Of a DNA stretch of 64,000 bases, positions 44,827 through 55,116 are shown piece after piece (position 1 is the first letter of the stretch; every line of letters begins with the position of its first letter). This DNA is from Sanguinoderma infundibulare (taxonomy: Eukaryota > Basidiomycota > Agaricomycetes > Polyporales > Polyporaceae). The stretch lies in contig JAVLRN010000006.1 in the NCBI GenBank assembly GCA_032821775.1, positions 496,001 through 560,000 on the forward strand, given 5' to 3'. Under the pieces are notes generated by a model that had not been told where the DNA came from, did no database searches, and worked only from the letters and a program-made list of their open reading frames with translations. The position numbers and the translations under genes are program-made.

Positions 44827-47699
44827 ATGACTTCAACAAAACACACAACCCATCTCGTTCCACCGCTGTTCGAACAAGGTGCCCTAGACGACTTCAAGCA
44901 GTCGGGGAGAACACTCTCGTTCGCGCTGTCCCCAAGAGACCTCAACGTGGTTGTATATGCGCCTCCAAATGTACGGTCAGCCGCGGATAATCAGTCTCGG
45001 ATTGGGTAAGCGAATAACAGACAAGAACAGGCCGACCCCCAGATCCTCCGCCCACAAGGCGTCGCGCCACCCCAGGATCAGCAGGTGTACTTTGCGAGTT
45101 GGAAGCATGCACCGCTGTCAGAACGGAGAGTGGTACGTGAACCCGCGCTATTTGTCTGAGGCGTTGTTGATCAACCCTTCAATCGTTCCCTAGTTTGTGA
45201 CAGACACGTCTGTAATATTCGCTGCAGTGCAGACTCTACTCAAAAACTCAGGGGAGAAAGGAATACAGCTGTGAGTTCTTACCCCGCATATATGCATCAA
45301 TCTTGCGAACATCACGACTGCAGACTGCAGAGCGAAGATGGTCTGAGCGCTCTCAACAAGCTCGCCAATGACTACGTGAACTTCTGCAAAGAGTGCTGCA
45401 TGTACGCCTCTGTATGTCCATTTATATCTCGTATGTGTGTATACAATTTTTGAGCGTTGTCTCGTGATAGCGCGAGATGTCTCGCACAGATCCTCTTCAG
45501 TTCGACGCCGAACACTACCGCAAGCTGTACACCTGCTTTTCCCTTTTCTCCGTCCTTTACCTTCCAGAATCTGGCTTCGAAGATGTCCCCATTGGGGACG
45601 AGTTGATGGAATGGTTGAATACCCATTTCATTGAACCATCCACCCAGGAAGGGGACGACCTGAGCAACCAAGAGCGTCCCTGGGAAGACCCTGCGTTTTG
45701 GTCGTACCTCACGAGGCATGTCTTCTGCGTGTCCTGCTTATAGTCAGAATGTTGATGACTCTGGTTGGCAGAACATCACTGCGCGGCCTCTCGAAAGCGT
45801 CAGCATTCTTCCTGGACGTCCTGTCAAGACATCCATCCGCGGACCTTCAGAATCTCGCTCAACAACTCTCGCCCCTTCTCACCAACCATCCCCGCTTGCA
45901 TCACTTCAGCGCTGAGCGTGACTTCGCCATCGCCTCGCGTCGCTGGAAGGATAAAGTGAAGATGCTCCGTATTGAACTGGACCGAGTGCCCGAGAGCCAA
46001 AGAGAAGACGGGTTTGAAAGCTGGTGGGAACGATTCAGCGACATCGTCGGCATTCTAGAGGGCCGTGATGATGTCATCAAAAAGGTCTGCACCGAACTGG
46101 GTGCTGACTGGAAGGAAGTGTGCGCGGCTTGGGGCATTTTCGTCGACACCCGTCTCCGCCGACAAGACCTTCCGTGAGTTCCCGTCTCTCACGGAATTAT
46201 CCTGCGTCATACGTGGACTGAGGTTCCCGACAGTGAAGTTGTAGCGCAGATCCTGGACGAGATGCCCTCAGACCCTACCGATAAGGAGGATATGGTTCAC
46301 TCGTCGCTCTTCCTTGGAAGGCCGGCCCAGGCACTATCAGAAGCATCACGACTAGATGCTTGGCTCGCAGCCCATTTCGCTGACCTCATGGAGCCAATGG
46401 AACTCATAGATTCTGAACCTGACGAGTACGTCATTTCCCGACGTCCTGTCGGTCGAAAGCTGACCGTATATTAGCTCTGAACTTACCCTGCGCCAACAAT
46501 ACGTCCTCGCCTACGCCGAATATCTCCATGCAGATCCAGCTTTATGGCGTATTACGGCTGACTACATGTATTCATGCGGCGATGTCGGAAGAGAAATGGG
46601 GGACCAGGTCCTCATGCGAGTACCTCTCCGTCTAGAGCCGCCCAAAGACGCCGCGGCTGCCGGGGAAGAAGCAGCCCGCATCCGGAGTGGACAGTTGGCA
46701 GGCGTGCTGAAACATGTCAATGAAACATGCTTCGAGTACCAAAGGGAGGAGATCCGGCGGCTCGTTTGTAGAGTAAGCTACCGCAACTACGGTATTATGC
46801 AGGGCATACATGCTGACGGAAGAATCCAGATAGCGGCCCAGACGTTTATTCAAGAAAAAGAATACGGTCTCGCCATTTCGTACATCACATCCGCGGAGGA
46901 CTGGCCTGGACTAGGGCGGGTCGTGGACCTAGTGCTGGAAGAATACATCGCACAAGGCAAGCAAGCACCATATTCCCCATGCGCAGTTCCTCGGCCTCCA
47001 TCTTCTCTTCTGCCGTTTCAAACTCTCGCCACTGACCTTAAAAACCTTCTTCTTATCATGATAGGTCCCTCCAAATTTGCCCGGCTCGTTGCCAACATCG
47101 CACCTTCCCTCCATAACCTTGGCGTAGATTCCGCCACACGTCTCCACGCCCCTGCCGTCTTCCAGCATCGGTTGATGTTCGCGGTGCGATTCGCTGAGTT
47201 CCATCACAGGCGGGCTAACGGCGACGTAGCTGGTGCGGCGTCCGATGTCGTGTCTATGTTCCGTGAGGAAACGGCGCCGAAATCTTGGTGGGCGGTGCTG
47301 CTCTGTGACACTGTCGAGCTTCTGCAATACAGTACGTGCGATCCTTCCCCCCTCTCCCGCTCTCCTCCCGTCCTCCGCCGCATTGTTCGTACTTTGTGCG
47401 ACAGCGATGGGGTGCTAACCTTGCCTCACTCTTCTGACGCTCTCTTGACCGCAACAGACGACACGATGCTGTTCACCTCAAATGATGCGTGCTTGCTGAT
47501 ACAAAAATTGGAAGAAATTCACATCCGCGTGGCCCAAGGTTCAGGGGACGATTACCTCTCGGTGCTGTCCAGGATCGCCAACGGAGGCGAGAAGCACGCC
47601 ATGCAGCGGCTCCAAGCCGTCAGGCTTGCGCTGGCGCGCTATTATGCCCGGTGCGGGGCGATCGGAGTTGGAGGCAGACCGAATGGCTGGAACTACTGA
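44827..47699 (+). CDS. NUP85: Nucleoporin Nup85 (Y-complex)
   Basis: Eleven exons give 727 residues: 44827-44970, 45031-45132, 45194-45270, 45324-45411, 45471-45715, 45772-46173, 46234-46425, 46475-46772, 46830-46956, 47065-47331 and 47458-47699. Nup85 is an alpha-helical scaffold of the Nup84/Nup107 Y-complex and binds Seh1 through an N-terminal blade. The order matches the family: beta-rich start (LSFALSPRDLNVVVYAP, VYFASWKHAPLS), RVFVTDTSVIFAAVQTLLK, HYRKLYTCFSLFSVLYLPE, PAFWSYLTRTSLRGLSKAS, WWERFSDIVGILEGRDDVIK, SSLFLGRPAQALSEA, QQYVLAYAEYLHADPALWRI, QEKEYGLAISYITSAEDWPG, and NDACLLIQKLEEIHIR. Introns 45716-45771 and 46957-47064 use GC-AG borders. Three introns (57, 108, 126 nt) are multiples of three without stops, so retained forms would stay open. 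Confidence 0.92.
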
Positions 47700-49281
47700 A
47701 CGGCGGAGGCCGCAGGGTGTCGGGTCGTAGGTCGCCCGAGCGGGGTTCTCGGGCTCTAATGTGGTTATTGCGATGTCATGAGCTCATGTATTCCTCGGAT
47801 CTCGTCTTCTTCGACCCGGGTGGATGTTTCCCGTAGCATTGACATGACTGGTGTAGTGTGCCTCCCGATGGTGACGATTCCATCCGCAAGAAATCGGTCG
47901 GTGATGCTCGTTATACGCTATGGTTGACGGGATGTGCTGCGGTACGTCTTTGGGGCTGGCACGAGGTGCGTCTGACGAAGTGCAATCCCATCATCGTGGC
48001 TGACTATGCTTCTAATCAGCACCTGCGTGCCAGGGATGCAACGTCTCGGCTTTCTCGGGTTCAGATCCGGGCTAGCTGGGGAGTCTATTGAAGGAGCCTT
48101 GTACCTGGCCCTTGGCGTAGCCATTTGACAGCCGTTTCAGACCGATAGCCCTCTCGAAAAACAATATAGGGCCGGATCGGCTATTCACTCTTGGTCGGTC
48201 ATTACTACTAGCCGACCTAGATGTGTCCTCGATCTGGGCAGCCGGGTGTTCAGGTCAGCGGCACTCCGACCAGCGCGGGGTCTTGTTCGGGGCAAGGCAG
48301 GTGAGCCCGGGGTGGCCGTGGACGCGTGAAGATTAGCCTTCAATGGGGGGGGGGGCAACGCCAGTATACTTTCTCTCTCCCCCCGCGGAGAGTGTGTGGA
48401 GTCGGTGGAGTCGGGTGTGGGGCGATTCATGGGGGCTTGGCTGGCGAAGTCTGGAGCGGCAGCGCGCTCGCTCGTGGAGATCGGTGGGGCCACTCGATTG
48501 TGTCTTACTGCTGCTTGTGGTTCGGCCAGCTAACTGACATGGATGCTCTGTTTTTCTAGTGGGGCCTATCCGTCTGAAGCCCGATAATGCAGCGGCGAGT
48601 CCTGTATTGACACCGCTTGCCATAGATGTATGAAGGTGTGGAGGGTTGATCATACGAGTAGGGACAAGTTCGGAAGTCCATATCCACCCGCGCATGCAAT
48701 GGGTCACAACTTCCGTTGGGAGAATCATGTCAAAGTTGCACAAAGGACACATACCGGATCTCCTCGGTCCTTCTGGGCGTTGTGGTCGTGGCGGATACCG
48801 TCAGTCCTTCAGGGAGCCGAGTTACACCCGGAGAACGCCCAATGACGTCCAGGGTCGCCCCACTATGGCCGCAACATTTATATGGCGAGGAGGGGAATAG
48901 GATGGCTTTTGGTTAGTTTACCCGAGGGAAGGGCTAACGGCTGCAGGCAATCTCACTACGGGATCTCGTGGACAGCTGCGAACCTACATACACTGGCGTC
49001 TACTGGCGTCCACTAGACGTTGCGCGGTGAACCCGTGCAAAGCCTCATTGGATATTGCAGACAAGCGCATCCGCGCGATGCGCCAACATGCTGGGCAAGG
49101 CGTCTCCAATGGCGGTTGGTAGGCGAGAATTGCCTGGTTGAGCGACTGCGAAACTTTGGACAGGGGCCATGAGGTCCCGGGTTTGCAACGACGTCGAACA
49201 GGAGAAATGATGCGAGAAGGAAATAGATTACAGTATACAGTACAACATAGAACCAATACAAAGCGAACCCGAACGAATAAT
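47700..49281. other. Intergenic between NUP85 and histone H4
   Basis: No gene is supported. It contains an 11-G homopolymer at 48345-48355 and short frames on both strands. The right end is the 3' flank of H4. Confidence 0.45.
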
Positions 49282-50081
<800 letters not shown>

Positions 50082-50681
50082 ATGGCCCGCACCAAGCAAA
50101 CCGCTCGCAAGTCTACCGGTGGTGAGTACACTCATTTGGACTTCATCGTTGCTGTGGTTGCTCACGAGTCCTGTGCCATGCAGGTAAGGCACCGCGCAAG
50201 CAGCTCGCTGCCAAGTCCGCTGCCCGTAAGACTGCCGCCGTAAGTTACTTGTCTTATGCTTCAAAGTTTTCTGCGTTATTAACTTGGGCTTCAGGCGACG
50301 TCCACCGGTGGTGTCAAGAAGCCCCATCGCTTCCGGCCTGGTACCGTCGCCCTCCGTGAGATTCGTCGGTACCAGAAGTCGACGGAGCTCCTCATCCGCA
50401 AGCTTCCCTTCCAACGTCTTGTTCGTGAAATTGCCCAGGACTTCAAGGTTTGTTCCGATTACTCTTACTATATCCTTTCGGCGTCATACTTACTGTACAT
50501 TTATCTGCAGACGGATCTGCGTTTCCAGTCCTCTGCGGTCATGGCCCTTCAGGAGGCGTCAGAAGCCTACCTTGTCTCCCTCTTCGAGGACACCAACCTC
50601 GCTGCGATCCATGCCAAACGTGTTACCATCCAGCCAAAAGACCTCGCGTTGGCTCGCCGTCTCCGAGGCGACAAGTCGTAA
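50082..50681 (+). CDS. H3: Histone H3 with three extra tail residues
   Basis: Exons 50082-50121, 50184-50239, 50295-50447 and 50511-50681 give 139 residues, against 136 with Met for standard H3. The N-terminus [20 protein letters not shown] is canonical, so K4, K9, K14 and their contexts are kept. Then [20 protein letters not shown] replaces the usual LATKAARKSAPATGGVK: one residue more before the K27-equivalent ARKT and two more before GGVKKPH. The fold [38 protein letters not shown] is intact; the end reads [16 protein letters not shown] rather than IQLARRIRGERA. The exon 2/3 junction (GCCGCC/GTAAGT...TTCAG/GCGACG) lies within the unusual stretch, but no nearby AG restores the shorter form. 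Confidence 0.95.
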
Positions 50682-51014
50682 CTTATTGTCGGACTATTGT
50701 GTTGCGGCTGTTGTACTAGTACTGTAGCATTATATCCCATTTATTTCTTACTTGCATGTCACTATGTTCTGCGTCGCAATGAATAATTGCATTCAATCGT
50801 CGGATTGCGAAGTGGCGATGACGTCAACCAGACACATAGCTTTTGTGTCCAAGGTTGTGACCGTGATGATGTCACATCCGTTTCTGGATTTCGCCGTCAC
50901 GGTCTGCCAGTGCCTCTCTTGCGTCCTACAACCATACAGCGATGCGTAACACAGTGATCTCAACTCCCTGTACCACGGTATTCTGATACTCCGGACAAGG
51001 CCTCTCGCCTCCAA

Positions 51015-51473
51015 ATGCTCAACAGTCAGCGGAGCACCAGTCCATGGCTACTGAAGCTCGGTGAGTCGTGTAGTATGTTGTCTTCACTTTTCGAAGCTTC
51101 GAATCTCCGGTACCTCCTTCGCGATCCTTCCAGGATGGGAGGAAAGAAGGAGTTTATGCAGGTTCTTACCGATGATCAGCGCCATGGCATTGACTTGGTC
51201 GAGGCGCTGGCGATGTGGAGAATTTCCGTCGCGGTAATTGTCCCCGTGGTCGGGACGCTGCTCGTGGCGATCACATACGTCGTCTTCCCAGACGTCTCTG
51301 ACGCGTTTTCCATCGCGAGTAAGTTTTACTTAAGCATGCGTGTTCTGTGCGGCGTTGGCGAGGAGAACGTTGGAACGTTGACGACCTCTTCCTCATCACT
51401 CGCAGGTTACCTCATCTAGGCAGTCTCGGCCTGCCTGGCGATGCTCGGGGTCTTGAGCTTCGTGGAAATGTGA
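51015..51473 (+). pseudogene. C-terminal fragment of a basidiomycete membrane protein
   Basis: Only the conserved tail is present: YLLRDPSRMGGKKEFMQVLT, DDQRHGIDLVEALAMWRISV and one membrane helix (VAVIVPVVGTLLVAITYVVF). A GTAAGT intron (from 51320) leads to an exon that would code a second helix (AVSACLAMLGVLSFVEM), but an in-frame TAG stands just before it. I recall this tail motif from large uncharacterised Agaricomycete proteins; the function is unknown. The N-terminal body is missing upstream, where H3 lies 330 bp away. Probably a truncated, decayed copy. Confidence 0.5.
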
Positions 51474-52228
51474 TCCTTGGAAGGGGCTCCTTATTCTCCG
51501 ACGGGGGCGTTCCGCGTGCATTTAGCCATAGCCGCGCCAGCTTGCGGGTACTTAGCCATAATGCACGACCTAGCGGGTACGGCGTGCATTCCTCCTGCTG
51601 TCTGACTCCTTCGTGTCTCTTCATTTTTGTTTCCTTATCCGTTAGATTGTTTTCTTTCTCCCCAACCACCTCGCGCGCCTGCCACTCCTCCGGCCAAGCC
51701 TCCCCAAGGCCCTTGCCCTTTACCTCCTTACGTCTCTTTCTCCCCCCTTCCGCCCATCGTAGTCCCTGGTGCCTCGGCCACCGAACTCGTCAGCTTCAAC
51801 GGCGATAGGTGGCCGGCGCCGCTGCCCGTCTTCTGACGAAACCCGACAGTATGGCGTGCCGATCGCCCGCCGCGCCCTGCCGCGCCTCTTCACCAACGAT
51901 CGCGCCCAAACACGGCGGCGTCATAATGTGCCTTGTGCGGGCCAGTGGATAGTCGCCGCGTTGACGGTGATGACGCCGCTTGGTCGTCACCACCGTGAAG
52001 AGCGAGACGTTGGGCGGGGGATCGCGCGTGCCAGTCGTAGCCGGGCAGCGGGCAGCTGCGTGTATCGGTGGGCTCGGTGAATGCCATCTGTCATATCCTT
52101 ATTCGTGCGCGACCGCTTGCACTCGAGCGGACGACGCGCTCCTTTCTCGGCTGCTGGGGTGCCACGTACGTTATGTCGATGCGCCTCCCCTTGCTTCTTC
52201 CCCGCGGACCGATTCGCGTCATACCGCC
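51474..52228. other. Intergenic, no gene supported
   Basis: Pro-rich frames around 51627-51836 show no motif. Probable 5' flank of the MYND-finger gene. Confidence 0.4.
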
Positions 52229-53547
52229 ATGCAATTCATCCGCGATATGGACGTTAACTACACGTTCCGCGGCAAACCTTTCACTCACGAGGAGAGGGAC
52301 TACCTGGCGTTTCTTACCGTTAGACAAGAGACTTGTTACGACTGCCGCGACCACTCAGACCCGGGCCACGCCAGCGACAGCAAGCGGTCCACCCACGAGC
52401 TCTCGATGAATCAGATTGGGCGCGGCGTACAGCTTCACGACGGGCCGTTGATGCTCGAATACTGCTTGAGGTACGTCTGCCGATGCCCACAAAACGCTCA
52501 TTCAACTTGGCGCGACACGACAAGCTGACCACCGACGTACTCCCAGATGGATGGTTCGACTGTACGTGAACATGGCAACGAGACACACAAAAACAACGCG
52601 AAGATCCTCAAATATCTCGACCTGCTATCCGGCTTGCGGCAGACGAACAGCCCGGTCTGCAAGATCCACTACACATCCAGTCTCCTCCAGCATTCCGCCT
52701 CCGCAGCCCTCTGCTGGGTGCACTTCAAGTGCTCATTCCTGCCCTCGCACTACTGCAACAACCACCCGTGGATGAAGATGAGCCCGAAGGAAAACCTGGA
52801 CCAAGCCGTACGCCGAGCCACCGCATACACGGCGAGCCCTTTCCTCCCGCCCATCGTCGTGCGCGTCGCCCGCTACGCCGTGACGAGGAAGCTCGCCAAT
52901 CTCCGGCTCGCGACCGTATATTCGGGCGTTGCGTTCTCGCATAGCATGGCGGAGAGCACGCGGCTGGTCAGGGTGCAGAAGGCGCCACATCGGTACCGGT
53001 GCGCGGCGGACGGCTGCGGGGTTCAGGCGTTTAGCCAACGCGCGTTCACAAAGTGCAGGGAGACGTGCCCGGACGAGACGTAGCCCGCTACTGCAGCACG
53101 GAATGTCACGACAAGGTGAGTATACGTGCGCACCAGCCACTTGGATCGCCCTCAGGCTGATGAATGCATGACGTAGCACTGGATCGTCCACAGGGCTGTT
53201 TGCAAATCAAACATCGCCGCCAACGAGACGACCGTTGTCGCCGACATGGCGACCCGGATTGGGTGGGCGTTAGGACTTACGCTGTCTCGCGCTACTCTGG
53301 CTTTGATTTCAAGCTCGAGTTGGACGTTCGAGCAATCTGGGCGCATAGGAAAGCGCACGAGATCTTTATCGACATCCCGAGCAATGACACGCTCTGCAGA
53401 TCCCAAGTGTACCGCGTCCGGACGACCACGCTCAGCCCGGCATTCCTGAGGTCGTATAAGGACCTATGGAAGAAAGGAGCGAAAGCCCGATGGAAGGCCG
53501 CAGCCGGTGCGTCGACGTTTTATCTTTTCAGACGATGGTCGACCTGA
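52229..53547 (+). pseudogene. MYND zinc-finger protein gene with frameshifts
   Basis: Apparent exons are 52229-52470, 52547-53115 and 53177-53547. Exon 2 codes a helical region (NAKILKYLDLLSGLRQ, LCWVHFKCSFLPSHYCNNHP) and then a MYND finger: YRCAADGCGVQAF, a Cys pair TKCRETC, ARYCSTECHDK and, in exon 3, HWIVHRAVCK. All zinc-ligand positions are present, but at 53081-53083 two surplus bases create a TAG and shift the frame between the second and third Cys groups. Another shift occurs near 53265 (before YAVSRYSGFDFKLELDVRAI), and a third is likely near 52580. MYND fingers mediate protein-protein contacts in regulators. The gene is either a recent pseudogene or poorly sequenced. Confidence 0.65.
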
Positions 53548-53800
53548 TGGTGAAGCCCTCCCTCATCTTGGCAGGCATGCGACCATGGAAGAAGTACGCT
53601 TTGTGCGTCTGAAGTCTTTACTTTCAGTCCACGTCCTGTGTCCTGGAGCTTCTTATCACGTACTGCAGATGTTTCATTCTGCCACTTTCTACCCACACGC
53701 AGAGATCTCCGGAGTGGACCCCTGTTCATCACTAGTCAGTAGCGCAAGCGTTACGTTGACATACGCCACGCACCTGAAATCGTCTCCTTGCCACATTATC

Positions 53801-54806
53801 ACTGTATACCAACCTATTCTCGACCAAGAACAATGCAAAGAAATTCAACTTCTTGCAGCAATCGAAATGACGATGTTGTAAGGCTTCTCTGTTCTTCCGC
53901 CACGGCACAACACTACGAAAACCTACGCGAAAACACGCATACATCCTACCCCGATTAACACGCAGAGAAAGCACCTGTACTAACCATGTGGTCCTCGGCA
54001 AGCAACGCCTGCCGATCCTTCAAGCTCATCGGTTTCCCCACACCCACATCCCTCAGCAGCAGCGGTCGGCTCGAACTCCCCAGCCTCGCGTCCGCAGGCA
54101 GGGGCCACATCTGAATGCCCGAAGCACCACCAACACCCACTAGTATTGGCGGATCCACACCCAACCCATTACCGTGCACTGCCACGTCTCGAAGAGCTGG
54201 CAGACGGAGAGTAAGCGTCCGTGTGCGGGTCGAGTGAGTGAAGGCCCGCGCGGGAGGAATCTGCGCGAAGGAACGAGCAGGTGCGTTGCTGCCGTCAAAA
54301 GGCCGCCGTAAAGCTGAAGCGCTGCGACTTTGAATGGTGCGTAGGTGCGGTGAGGTGGACGCGCTTGTGGAGGCGGAGTTGCGTCCTACGGCTAGAGAGG
54401 GTAATCCGAAGAAACCGAGAGTCGTATGTGCGGCGAGAGAGGGCGGCGAGGTGTGAATCGAGTCCACAGGATTGGGTGCAGCTCCTCGAACATTGGTCAG
54501 CGTTCCACTGGTCGCACTCGAACAACGCAGTAGGGCGAGCTGGAAGGGCAGAACGAGACGGCTTGCACCTCGAGGCAGATGCATAGTCAGGGGTAACTGT
54601 GTTGCGTCCTGGTGTTCGGGGATCCAAGTCGACCAGAGGAATCCTGAGAGGAAGATGGGAGAAGAACGAATCGATAGTGAGATGTCGAGAGAGGCTCGGC
54701 TCGAGTCTGATGCGTCACCGGCGACAATAGGCGTGTGTATGCATTCTAGAGCCGTCCTGACCGGAGGGTGCGAGGGAGTTCTGGGAGCCGGGGCAAGAGC
54801 GGGAGA
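53801..54806 (-). pseudogene. Degraded duplicate of the coiled-coil gene's 3' end
   Basis: Homologous to 5515-6634 in the same orientation. Minus-strand peptides match (SGTLTNVRGAAPNP, LPSLAVGRNSASTSA, MSLKDRQALLAEDHMVS, STGAFSAC) but the frame is broken upstream by at least one shift, and several internal deletions exist. The coiled-coil half and the start are absent. It cannot make the original protein. Its right end lies against the DUF6533 remnant. Confidence 0.8.
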
Positions 54807-55116
54807 TCACAAACCTCTGCAATAAGACATATCCATGAGTTGGGCAAAATAGTCTTACGTATACGCAAACGCACCCGAAGAGGTGCGCGAACTTGATCAC
54901 ATTCAAGCACCTGTTCAGATAGAATAAGGCAGCGGTGCCGGTCTGCCGGCTGGTGCAGAAATACACCATTTCTTCGCCGCTGGTGAGGAAACAGTCATAC
55001 AGGAAGATACCTGAAAATCCGGAGTGCAGGATTAGTAGAGGGAACGAATCATCATTATGTCTTGGTGAGAATGAAGGGAGCTTACATGATGACGCGATGC
55101 TGCAATAGTTGTAGAT
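54807..55116 (-). pseudogene. DUF6533 membrane-protein fragment
   Basis: Exon parts about 55116-55086 and 55010-54807 join over GTAAGC...TTCAG to YNYCSIASSCIFLYDCFLTS then GEEMVYFCTSRQTGTAALFY LNR, the conserved N-terminal helices of the DUF6533 family (usually YDYLLTxxxEVxLxW...LFLLNRY), common seven-helix proteins of Agaricomycetes with unknown role. The reading frame runs into the duplicated coiled-coil segment at about 54806 and the remaining helices are not found there. No in-frame start is seen upstream. So the gene is truncated on both sides. Confidence 0.65.

Noticed and set aside
48345..48355. 11-G homopolymer as a regulatory switch
   Set aside because: Not near a start codon or promoter; simple sequence of no clear role and prone to sequencing error.
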